DNA from: Batrachochytrium dendrobatidis JAM81
Lineage: Eukaryota; Chytridiomycota; Chytridiomycetes; Rhizophydiales
DNA length: 16,329 nucleotides
NCBI RefSeq assembly: GCF_000203795.2
Contig: NW_006281128.1
Span: forward strand, 1 to 16,329
Reading direction: 5' to 3'
In this document: piece after piece, positions 1 to 7,922 of the stretch
Position numbering within the stretch: position 1 is the first letter of the stretch
Layout: every line of letters begins with the position of its first letter
Position numbers and translations under genes: made by a program
The notes under the pieces: generated by a model
The model's database searches: none
What the model was told of the DNA's origin: nothing
Seen by the model: the letters and a program-made list of their open reading frames with translations, nothing else

Positions 1-536
1 ATACCGCCATTCGCTGATGATCCAGGCGACAAGTGCTCTGTAAGCTTTTTCTCCAAACTCTCTTCTTTCTTAATTATATCCGAAGCTTTCTTAACGAGTT
101 CTTTCAGCTCATTTTTGAGTCCATCAAGAACCTCATACTGCATCTTAAGCCTGGCTTCAGCAGCACCCAACTCCTGACCCGGAGTTTGACGCAGAGTTTC
201 GAGTTGTTGCTCCACTTTAATAATCACTCCTTTTTGAAAGTCATACTGATAATGTAGGCCTTCAAGTTGTGTAGACATCACGTCAATTCCAACATGGGCT
301 TTTGCAATTTCTTTGATCAACGACGCTTCAGTAGTATCGAATGGATCGCAATATTTCTCAAGATTATATGCGCTAGGAAAAACCGGATAGACATCTCCAC
401 CAGCTGGATTTGCGCTTGGGGAGGCTGTCAAAGTGCTAGCTTCAGCACTCATGGTAGAACTGGGATAAACTGGACTAGCTGTAGTAACTGAGCAGACAGC
501 CAAGATTGATGATAATATGGTGATTGATAATTTCAT
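1..536 (-). CDS. Secreted coiled-coil protein, 3' end cut off by the window edge
   Basis: The open frame runs uninterrupted from an ATG at 536 to the window edge, giving 178 residues of an incomplete protein. Residues 1-20 form a classical signal peptide (MKLSITILSSILAVCSVTTA) with probable cleavage after A20, so the product should enter the secretory pathway. A Ser/Thr/Pro/Ala-rich linker (about 21-58) follows, then a KYCDPF motif at 61-66, then a long charged helical stretch rich in Glu, Lys, Leu and Gln (about 70-168) that looks like a coiled coil. The start is chosen because the signal peptide begins exactly there and because a 24-nt leader lies 6 nt upstream, as in the paralogue at 7013-7840. 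Both proteins share the signal-peptide pattern, the Ser/Thr/Pro linker and the CDP motif. No enzymatic domain is visible; function is unknown. It resembles lineage-expanded secreted families of Batrachochytrium, which is inference. Confidence 0.85.
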   Translation of the reverse strand, partial: MKLSITILSSILAVCSVTTASPVYPSSTMSAEASTLTASPSANPAGGDVYPVFPSAYNLEKYCDPFDTTEASLIKEIAKAHVGIDVMSTQLEGLHYQYDFQKGVIIKVEQQLETLRQTPGQELGAAEARLKMQYEVLDGLKNELKELVKKASDIIKKEESLEKKLTEHLSPGSSANGG

Positions 537-541
537 TATAT

Positions 542-565
542 TGGTTTGGTTGAGCAAGTTGTAAT
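542..565 (-). promoter_or_regulatory. 24-nt leader block identical to the paralogue's
   Basis: On the minus strand the block starts ATTACAACTTGC and ends CAACCAAACCA. It is identical over 24 nt to 6984-7007 and lies close to the start codon, at the same spacing in both genes (6 nt after the shared AACC). It lies downstream of the TATA box and is therefore probably 5' untranslated RNA. Confidence 0.6.
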
Positions 566-597
566 GATTGTCATTCAGCACATTGATTTTTATATTG

Positions 598-605
598 TAT
601 TTATA
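598..605 (-). promoter_or_regulatory. TATA box (TATAAATA)
   Basis: TATAAATA on the minus strand, about 62 bases upstream of the ATG at 536. The paralogue has the matching element at 6948-6955, about 58 bases upstream of its ATG. The conserved position between diverged copies supports function. Confidence 0.65.
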
Positions 606-714
606 TCCACTATTGAGCGGATAATATTAAAAGCATATTCCTTGGATGACCGCTCTAAGGGATTTGTGTTGTCAGGGCTAATAGTGATTTACTACCAATG
701 TCAAGGTAACTTTG

Positions 715-729
715 AAAGGGTCACCCTTT
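715..729. promoter_or_regulatory. Promoter palindrome AAAGGGT-C-ACCCTTT, candidate operator
   Basis: Two perfect 7-base arms around one central base, centred about 186 bases upstream of the start codon. The homologous position in the other secreted gene (6827-6840) also carries a perfect palindrome of the AAGGG/CCCTT type, although some bases differ. Retained symmetry suggests a binding site for a dimeric regulator; that role is inference. Confidence 0.45.
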
Positions 730-755
730 ATATTATGATTTGTTGCTTGATTTAA

Positions 756-2535
756 ACCCTGATATCAAGTTTAACGACTATACTTGCCGCACTATGATGT
801 CGCTACACAATATATTCCAGGTGATATCACCACATGACGGTACACAAGCAATATTGTTCATCCACACCAATTATATTGCAAGCGCTCGAGATCTTATCTG
901 TTCAACATCACATTGTCACCAATACAATAGTATGACATGATCGTATTGCACCAATCCAATAGTATGTGTTTACACCACGCACACCAAACCAACTCAGTGA
1001 TATGCGAATGTTGTGGCTTGACCAAATCACAATCACCCATATTATCGACTGTCCAACTCGTTGATATTCAAACCGTGTCATCACTAGTCACAATATAATG
1101 GTTGACTGACTTGTTTGATTGATCTGACATTGACACTTTGCAAACCTCGACTTGATTCATCAACTTGTATATTCATATAATGCCGGGTTTGTATCATCAC
1201 GTTGGACTCGTTATCAAACACCTTGATGTGTCCATGCAACCCAAACTCGATACACACACATTAGTTATTGTTTGACATGACTGGGTCGATCATCAATACC
1301 AGACAGTGCAACTGTATTAGTTGTATGATACAATCAATCATGGTTGATTCATCACCATCAAATATCAAATGTTGATCACGTATACATTGATTTGTAGTTG
1401 CATGGTCTGTTGGCAATGCACACTATGATATGATTGACAAGTTGTTGATTTGCAGTAATCAGATGTGCATCACCTGTAACATTGGATGCAATTGACGAGT
1501 TGTAACCGCAAGTCAACAATCATCGATATGTTGGTGATTGTATTGACTACATGATTGGTATCGATTAGCTGTCATGATCGATTGGTGGACAATACAATCC
1601 ACATTGATTATGACATGTTGCAACTAGTTGATATATGCAGACTCGACTGATGATCGAGTATATGTTGATGAGTAACTCTGTCACTGTTGGTTTGGATTGG
1701 TCATTGCTACTGCTTGTATATGCAGTGTATTCATGTGTGATGTATTGGATATCGGTGCTGTGTATGTTGAACCTGTTGAACAATATATTGTCATGTCGCA
1801 TCAAATCGCACCATATTTAGAGTGCAATCATTGATTTGTTGGTTTAATGATCGACTCGACTCACATTCGACTGTAATGGCCACAAATCTGCATTGCTGAT
1901 TGACAGGAATATATCAACATATATCAGACTCGGACATGGTGTATATCAGTTGCATATACCAATCACTGATGCAATTGATGATGATCGATTAGTCAATCAA
2001 TTGGATATCAACACCAATGTCAGTCGATTAACATATGAATACTTGCAGTTGTGACCTGTATTCATTCAGTAATATTGTTGTATGTCGTGACTCGATACAG
2101 CACATCATGATATGTTGGACAATTGTATTGCAACACGGTCAATGGCATGCTGGTGGTTTGTTGTGCTGTCTGGCTGTATATATGGTGTCGATCAGTGTCA
2201 ATCAGTAATGCATTTGTATTGGTCATGACTTGTGTGCAGTGATCTGGCAGTATCGTAATGTATGATACCATGATCAATGTAAAACACCATTTGATCAAAC
2301 ACGGTAATTGTGATTGTGATTACAATCTAGAATTGTGTGGAATACAATCAAAATCACAATTGGCAGGATATTGGGTGACTTTGTGTGCAATAACCATTAT
2401 TGGTAGTTCAATTTGTATCTATACCAAGAACAACCGACTGTTGCATAGTATCAAGTTGACAAGTGATTTGTGGCATCTTTTGTTGAATATAATAAATCAA
2501 ACAAAACACAATCCAATATTCAAATTAGCTCAATA
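756..2535. other. Gene-poor spacer, no credible gene
   Basis: About 1.8 kb without a convincing coding region on either strand. It is built of recurring short words such as TTGATTG, CAATCA, TGTTGA and ATATCA, with many TG and CA dinucleotides. Short open frames exist (for example 1565-1804 minus and 2258-2590 plus), but they have no recognisable domain, no promoter like those of the real genes, and overlap one another in different frames. I saw no tRNA. Confidence 0.6.
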
Positions 2536-2541
2536 TTTATT
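2536..2541 (-). terminator. Poly(A) signal AATAAA of the left Crinkler-type gene
   Basis: AATAAA on the minus strand begins one base after the TGA stop at 2543-2545. Such tight packing of stop codon and signal is also seen in the Crinkler-type gene at 10510, where the two overlap. Confidence 0.4.
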
Positions 2542-2542
2542 A

Positions 2543-4350
2543 TCAGGAACTGGTAATGAATTCAACAAACGACGCAATCTGCTCGCTTAAAATATTGCGC
2601 ATATTGCTCTTTGAAACGACAACAACGATATTTTGGTTTCCCTCGACGCTGTTATAAGTATTTTCAGTTGAAACAGCACTGAGTGGTTCAGGCAGCTCAA
2701 TCAAGAACCTTATTGAAAACTTTAACGGGGTATCAGATATACTCTGCTGCCATTTCAAATACGTTTCGTTATTCGTTGGCCGATCTGCTTTAATAAAGAA
2801 AAAGTCTGGATTTGTAGATTCAAGATTATCGGCAGACACTGCTGAAGGAATTTTTGATGTATATAGCTTGATTCCAAATGACACGCAGACTTGTTTGGAT
2901 AAAAACGCAAGGATGTCTGGTCGAAACTGGTTTGAAGGACGAAAAAAGACTCCTGTTGGTCTATCGGATATGATTGTGCCATCTCCAGCCTTACGCTCTA
3001 TTGTTGGCAACTGTAAACCATCAAGACCAGCAATCGAAACACCAAAACTAGATAGGACATTTGAAAGATGCGGTCCATTTTTTTGGATCATACCAGCCAA
3101 AATGACGGCTTCGAATGGTGTTCCTTTGGCTGTAGTTTTTTTACCTTTTGTGCCAGCAATGCTGCTCAAAAGATCCAACGATGACAACAGATTGAACTGT
3201 TGAAACTCTGTTCGGAATAAATTGAGAAGCAAGTCTATCACATATCCTTCAGACAAAAAGTATCCGCCAGTTTCACAAATGAGATGTATAGATCCAACAG
3301 TATTCATGAAAAAGTATTCTTGATTCTTGTCCAGTTGGCAGTATATTGGTCCATGATTGGTCGTCATCATTGATGATAAAATAAGCTTTAACATAATCTG
3401 TGTGTGAATGAGCCCTGATGGTCCTGGCAATAGGTTCGATTGACATACGAGCGAATCGACCAATTACCGCATTGTAAGATTCCTCTACTATATCATTGAT
3501 ATTCGAAAAGGCATGCTGTTTTTTCAGTCGTATGCGTTGTGCCGTTGCCGAGTCATTGTCATTGATTCCAGCACTGAACAAGTCATATACAAAGTTTTCC
3601 AAAATTCTTGGTCGATAGTTGTCGGTAAGAACAGTCTTGAGAATATCCGGATGAATATCGACAAAAGCAGTCACATAGTCCAACACCATTTCACAGTCCC
3701 AAGTTATGAATTCATTGAGAATAAGAGGACCAACAGGTTTCGTTCCAAATGATTTAAAGTTGTCAATGTTGCGTAGTTTTGATGATGTTCCAGCAAAAAT
3801 AACCTTTTTGGCAAACTCCTTATTTTTGATAACATACAGCAAGACTGAGAGTGTTCCTCTTTTTGAATCTTCATTCACATCTCCGTTTTGTTGGATGTGA
3901 TTTCCCTCCATTGACGAGATAATCGTGCTTCCAAGATGTTCGGCCAACACATGAGCTTGATCAAAACAAAAGAGGCAGCGCAAATCATCGTCAATATAGC
4001 TGCAATGTATGTCGTTCAACTTGTCCAAAGACAATAGCTTCAGTTTCAGAAAGCATAGTCTGATGGCTCTTGAGTTGAACAATTGGTGAATGAGAAACTG
4101 TGCTGGAGTTATGTTAGGATATTTTTCCTTGAGATATTTGAGAAACAGAACACGAGACAGTAGAAAGGCATAGGTAATATCATAGAGTTGTGGCAGGCTT
4201 TGATTCGGTTTTCCATTTTGAAGTGATGCTTTCAAAACTTTCTTTCAATGAGAAGAGTGAGGCATCATTATTAGAATATTCAGACGGATACTCCTAAGTG
4301 GTAATCTGTGACAAAGCTAATTCTAATAACGCACACTTTGAATCTCCAAA
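2543..4350 (-). pseudogene. Crinkler/RHS-type effector (NTPase plus PD-(D/E)XK-like nuclease), frame-broken
   Basis: Two long overlapping minus-strand frames together read as one effector. The upstream frame (about 4244 to 3273) carries the NTPase part: a Walker B-like LFCFDQAHVLA, a sensor-1-like KVIFAGTSSKL and an arginine-finger-like NYRPRILENF. The downstream frame (to 2543) carries a helix with GTPFEAVILAGM (Glu about residue 118 of that frame), then RPDILAFL (about 181-188) and CVSFGIKLYTSKIP, matching E...D...xK of a PD-(D/E)XK-like fold with Gly at the usual Glu/Gln. The frames meet at an exact 7-bp tandem duplication (3316-3329). The upstream frame has no initiating ATG: a TGA lies at 4245-4247. 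Beyond it a third frame holds GDSKCALLELALSQ, which resembles a decayed P-loop plus helix, interrupted by TAG at 4294-4296. Known relatives act as host-directed, often nucleus-targeted effectors. This copy is probably a pseudogene. The exact 5' limit is uncertain. Confidence 0.78.
3316..3329. repeat. Exact 7-bp tandem duplication ATTCTTG x2 causing a frameshift
   Basis: ATTCTTG occurs twice back to back (3316-3322 and 3323-3329), exactly where the NTPase frame and the nuclease frame of the Crinkler-type gene change over. Seven extra bases shift the frame by one, so the duplication alone accounts for this break. Confidence 0.8.
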
Positions 4351-4800
4351 TTAAACCCTTCATCACCACTAATCCATATGCCCCAACTCCATTATCCTCA
4401 TTTCTGGAGATTCATGTTCCAAGTAACGGGTAAATGGTGTCATTATGTAGATATAGTCAACTACAGGAATCAATCCCATTGGCTCAACTACTTTTCGTTT
4501 ACAACCACTAATTATCAAATGTGTTACTTGTTCGTATCACAAGACAATCAACTACTATAAAAGCTAGAATGCTTAATCTTATCAATAAACAACTATTCAA
4601 ACTATTTCAACTTTCTAATTACTTTATCACACCTTTTTACTATACTTGAAAAGACCAAGTCTGCTGATCTTGGATTAAAGTGAAACTTCCATTACACTTT
4701 TGATTTGTTCTCTTCTGATAACTACTAACAGTTACAGATTATATTCTACTTTATACTTTACTACATTTATACAAATCACGAAGCTCCGAAAATTCTGACA
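4351..4800. other. AT-rich spacer upstream of the left Crinkler relic
   Basis: Composition changes here: the plus strand is rich in A, C and T, with runs such as ACTACT, TTTATAC and CTTTC, unlike the TG/CA-rich spacers elsewhere. The minus strand at about 4540-4375 has a 50-odd-codon open frame that could be more decayed N-terminal effector sequence, but no motif confirms it. No gene called. Confidence 0.45.
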
Positions 4801-5535
4801 GTCCAAGGTAATTCTGAATAAATAAACACCAGATAGTCACTGATAAACTGATAGTAGTTGATGTATAAATGGCACATTGTATAGTTACATTTAATTGCCA
4901 GCAATGTGTGATTGGATTACTCGAGTCATCAAGCAGTTTTCAAACAGTTTTCAAGAACAATCAAGTCATGTCCAATAAACTGTCCGATGTGCAGGTGTTT
5001 TGGCATTGGTCCGTTGGTCCATTAGTACGATTGTTGGTTGGCAATTCAGACTTGTAAATGACAATTGATTCTTGATTGTTGCATTGGTGTCCATATGTGT
5101 CCATATGTGACTCATTGTATACGGAACAGGACTGACAAGTGTGTCTGAATTGATGACAGATGATACAGCCTATCCAACAGAAAGTAATACATTGATCGTG
5201 TCTGCGTGGAAATAAGCTTCATAACTTCCACTTCTGAATGTATGAGAATCAACATTCAAACAACGAATACGTCCAATGACTCTTGCAAATGCATTGATAG
5301 AGTGTTGTTGAATAATTCGAGTTCTTCCAGAGCAGTGTCACTGGAAATAGTTACTGTTATTCAGACAGTCACTTGTCCAGACCTTACAGTTGTAATATTA
5401 CACATTTTCCATTGTTGCTGGATACCAATATGCCTACATTTAAAGATGAATGCTACCAACAAAATATTCCATTAGAACTGCAACTGTTGCTTCAAGGTCA
5501 TGGACATATCGTTGTAAATCGTTTCAAATATCAGT
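4801..5535. repeat. Long direct repeat, copy A
   Basis: Aligns in the same orientation with 14713-15463. The core (about 4869-5345) is nearly identical to copy B: I count roughly a dozen substitutions and one 3-base indel. A diverged middle part follows (5346-5470 versus 15258-15394), and a clearly homologous distal segment (5471-5535) ends the repeat. A 10-bp tandem unit GTGTCCATAT lies at 5087-5106 in this copy and is also present in copy B. On the minus strand the distal part shares a reading frame with copy B (DLQ-x-YV-x-DL-x-ATV-x-VLM). That suggests the repeat is the 3' portion of a former gene or mobile element whose 5' part lies at 5536-6460. Confidence 0.85.
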
Positions 5536-6460
5536 CTGTTACCCCATTTTAAACCAATCCATCAATCTCCGATTCGGCTCGCTCAATACTCTCCAGCAAC
5601 TTGCATTCCATTCCTACATCGACTTGTTCATCGTATTCATGTTTACAGCGTTTGTTGTTTTGACTGCGATTTGCATCAACCCAGAATAATGGAATTTACC
5701 ATTTCCTTTGTAGAATCTGTCCATAATGTCTGTTTTAATGTAGTCATTTGACTGTTTTTCGATACAAAAGTTGACAATCATTGCTTTATCATCGACTTGA
5801 CCGCAGTTTGATAAGTTGACAGCACAATCGCATATACACAGGATACGAAATATCAAATCCAATCAAAGTTGGGTATTGTTTGCTGTATCCTTGTCAACTC
5901 GGACAATAACACCACATGGCAATACTTGATAGCAATGTAGACTGTTTTGGTGCTGTGAGATGCAATGATACAACGAGTTTCAGGACCCATTCCAATATGA
6001 TGCAGCATATTGCAGACAAACAGTTCATTTGTATCTGGTTGCCTGATACCTTTTACATTGTATTGTGTGGGTCTGTACTGACGAGTCTTGATGTAGCAAC
6101 AAACAGTCAGTTGTTGCTGACATTCCAAGCGAATCTGGTCTGGATTCCGTTTTTCTTTGGAGATAATGAGATGTCAAACAACTTGTTAATGTCAGCCTTG
6201 TAGTGTTGAATGACAGTATTGATTGACAGCAGTTTGAATCGGTTCCGTATTTCCATCCAGATACTGTGATATTGGCAAGAAGGATCTTGCAGAGTTGTTG
6301 GTTGTTGATGGGCAAGTTGGATATAAAGTTATTTTCAATCAATCCGTTGACAGTCATGATAGCATACTTTGATTTGTATGTACGCAATACTGCTGTCATC
6401 TTGTGTATGGTGTTTCGTATTCCTACAAACGCAATCTATTTCCAGCTGTTTTCTTTGTAG
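5536..6460 (-). pseudogene. Decayed coding relic of unknown family, running into repeat copy A
   Basis: No intact gene, but several minus-strand segments look protein-like and follow each other collinearly in changing frames. They include AFVGIRNTIHKMTAVLRTYK and LCKILLANITVSGW (about 6440-6260), LFDISLSPKKNGIQTRFAWN (about 6190-6130), NMLHHIGMGPETRCI (about 6010-5970), DKAMIVNFCIEKQSNDYIK (about 5795-5735) and MECKLLESIERAESEIDGLV (about 5610-5550). The last precedes the DLQ-x-YV-x-DL segment inside the repeat. Frameshifts and stops separate them. I do not recognise the family. I saw no reverse transcriptase YxDD motif and no clear transposase triad. A decayed mobile element is plausible because its 3' portion occurs again at 14713-15463. 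Confidence 0.4.
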
Positions 6461-6794
6461 ACATTTGATGTTGTGTAACAATGAGGATGTAAAATGTAGT
6501 ACAGAAATAGACGACTAAATTATATTTATTCCAATGGATTTAGCACTCTTGTTCAAGTAAAACAGTATCATCCGATGCTCACTATACACTACTTGTACGT
6601 TGAATCATGCCAATCACTTGCTATTTTAACAAGCATGGAATATCACGGCACATATTGATGACCATTTAATATCCGAGTGTCAACTCATTCCAGTTTTGGT
6701 TTATACTCATTTCTTGGCCCTAACCCTTGACCATAGCCATTTTTAGGGTGGGACTGCATAGCCAACCATATGATATTCGAATGTATGGTCAAAT
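6461..6794. other. Spacer between relic and promoter, no gene
   Basis: About 330 bases with no supported feature. A 67-codon minus-strand open frame (6685-6888) runs through the conserved promoter and is treated as chance. Confidence 0.5.
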
Positions 6795-6826
6795 AGCGGC
6801 TCAACCAACATTGTGGATACCATATA

Positions 6827-6840
6827 AAGGGAGATCCCTT
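6827..6840. promoter_or_regulatory. Promoter palindrome AAGGGA-GA-TCCCTT
   Basis: Two perfect 6-base arms around GA, centred about 179 bases upstream of the ATG. It is homologous in position to the palindrome at 715-729, with changed bases but preserved symmetry. A dimeric-regulator site is inferred. Confidence 0.45.
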
Positions 6841-6945
6841 CAAAGTTTGGCATTGATAACAAATCAATATCAACCCTGATAACAACACTAACCCTTAAAA
6901 CGGTCATTCAAGGGATATGCTTTTAATATCATTTATTCAATAATG

Positions 6946-6956
6946 TATATAAATAC
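6946..6956 (+). promoter_or_regulatory. TATA box (TATATAAATAC)
   Basis: TATATAAATAC lies about 57-67 bases upstream of the ATG at 7013, at the same relative place as the TATA box of the paralogue (598-605, minus strand). Confidence 0.65.
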
Positions 6957-6983
6957 AGTTCAAAAACCGACTTGTTGAATGAC

Positions 6984-7007
6984 ATTACAACTTGCTCAAC
7001 CAAACCA
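6984..7007 (+). promoter_or_regulatory. 24-nt leader block identical to the paralogue's
   Basis: Begins ATTACAACTTGC and ends CAACCAAACCA, ending 5 bases before the start codon. The block is unchanged between the two genes although the bases on both sides differ. That points to a role in transcription start, mRNA leader or translation, or to recent shared ancestry. Confidence 0.6.
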
Positions 7008-7012
7008 GTAAA

Positions 7013-7840
7013 ATGAAACTCGCAGTTGCTGTATTGTCATCGATCCTGCTTGCATGCTCGGTTACTACAGCCAATCCAGTCAACCCCAGTGCAACTACAG
7101 ATGTTGAAACTAGCACTTCAACCGTCATTCCCAGTGCAACTACAGATGTTGAAGCTATCACCTCGCCAACTCCTAATCCAAACGGTATAGGTTTAGGTGG
7201 TCTTGATCAACTTCCAAGTAGCATCAAGGAATTGCTCGACAAACACCTAAAGCTAAGTCATGCTCGCGATGAACAAAAAAAAGTATGCGACCCGTTAAAA
7301 CCTGAGTATGACAGCCAGATTATACTGATAGCGGACTTGGAAACGAAGATTCAAGTTTTGGAACGTAAATTTCAAAGAAGCGGCGGCAGTCCAAAATATG
7401 ATGGTGAAATTCAGAAGACTAAGGCTGATCTCGAAGCTCAAAAAGTCAAACTTAAGGATATTAGAAGCCGCTACTATGAGTGCCAGCTCAAGACATGTTA
7501 TATTGAACTTGATCTGAGTCTCATCAAAATAGAGCTCGTGGAGTGCGTTTTTGGAGAAACTTGGGATCCTGAATCAACTGAACGGAAACTTTTGCTTATC
7601 GGCCAACATCCTTCCGTTATGAGGTACTTTGGCGAATTAGGTAATAAAGGACAATCATCAGAATGCAATGAATGTCTTGGTCAGAATCCTAGTGATCAAC
7701 AACAGCATCAAGAACCGCAACCATCACCGGATACACCATCCGGATCTGGATCCTCTGGACAGAAAGTTCCCTCCAATAGACAAAAAGGTTCATCCAAGTT
7801 TATGGGTAAATTGAAATCATTCTTTGGACGACCCAAATAA
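7013..7840 (+). CDS. Secreted six-cysteine coiled-coil protein, intact
   Basis: Complete 275-residue protein. Residues 1-20 (MKLAVAVLSSILLACSVTTA) form a signal peptide with probable cleavage after A20. A Ser/Thr/Pro linker contains two copies of PSATTDVE (25-32 and 40-47). A KVCDP motif (91-95) opens a charged helical region (about 96-185) likely to form a coiled coil. The mature part has six cysteines (92, 157, 162, 178, 218, 221), compatible with three disulfides. The tail is Gln/Pro/Ser/Gly-rich (about 224-258) and ends in a basic amphipathic stretch (SKFMGKLKSFFGRPK). I start at the ATG at 7013, because the open frame upstream of it offers only a TTG and the leader block ends just before 7013. 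It is a paralogue of the gene at 1-536, sharing promoter, signal peptide, linker and CDP motif. Function unknown; a secreted effector-like role is inferred. Confidence 0.9.
   Translation: MKLAVAVLSSILLACSVTTANPVNPSATTDVETSTSTVIPSATTDVEAITSPTPNPNGIGLGGLDQLPSSIKELLDKHLKLSHARDEQKKVCDPLKPEYDSQIILIADLETKIQVLERKFQRSGGSPKYDGEIQKTKADLEAQKVKLKDIRSRYYECQLKTCYIELDLSLIKIELVECVFGETWDPESTERKLLLIGQHPSVMRYFGELGNKGQSSECNECLGQNPSDQQQHQEPQPSPDTPSGSGSSGQKVPSNRQKGSSKFMGKLKSFFGRPK
7085..7153 (+). repeat. Internal duplication in the secreted gene (24-bp identical units)
   Basis: Two identical 24-base units (7085-7108 and 7130-7153), spaced by 45 bases, encode PSATTDVE twice with the intervening TSTSTVI. The 45-base period keeps the frame. 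The paralogue at 1-536 has only one loosely similar stretch, so the duplication lengthened the linker in this copy. Confidence 0.85.
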
Positions 7841-7916
7841 TGACGATTCATCCAATTAATTTGAATGTCAACCTGTTGGTTCCAATTGATTCAATTGTCA
7901 TTCTGGTTTAATTTGC

Positions 7917-7922
7917 AATAAA
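7917..7922 (+). terminator. Poly(A) signal AATAAA of the secreted gene
   Basis: AATAAA 76 bases after the TAA stop at 7838-7840, a normal distance for a short fungal 3' untranslated region. Confidence 0.55.

Larger units (their letters stand above)
537..755 (-). promoter_or_regulatory. Promoter and leader of the left secreted gene, paralogous to 6795-7012
   Basis: Read on the minus strand, this block aligns with the region upstream of the gene at 7013 over roughly 215 bases. Shared words in the same order are TATAAAGGG, TTCAAAGTT, CCCTGA.AACA, CCCTTA, CGGTCAT.CAAGG, ATATGCTTTTAATAT, TATAAATACA, GAATGACA and the leader next to the start codon. The arrangement indicates that promoter and gene were duplicated together. 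Confidence 0.8.
6795..7012 (+). promoter_or_regulatory. Promoter and leader of the intact secreted gene, paralogous to 537-755
   Basis: Collinear with the minus-strand block 755-537. Shared elements in order are TATAAAGGG with its palindrome, TTCAAAG, CCCTGATAACA, CCCTTA, CGGTCATTCAAGG, ATATGCTTTTAATAT, a TATA box and the 24-nt leader. CCCTT or AAGGG words occur several times, around 6827-6840 and 6894-6914, making the block a candidate for clustered regulator sites. Confidence 0.8.

Noticed and set aside
2258..2590. 110-codon plus-strand open frame ending inside the left Crinkler gene
   Set aside because: No domain, no promoter resembling the real genes, and its 3' part is antisense to effector coding sequence.
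2868..3203. 111-codon plus-strand open frame
   Set aside because: Shadow of the nuclease frame on the opposite strand, which has recognisable motifs.
4869..5057. Small plus-strand open frame, repeated at 14762-14968
   Set aside because: Conserved only because it lies in the near-identical repeat core; no signal peptide, domain or promoter. Two copies alone do not show coding.
6992..7012. Upstream start for the intact secreted protein
   Set aside because: The upstream codon is TTG inside the conserved leader; the ATG at 7013 begins a clean signal peptide and matches the paralogue.
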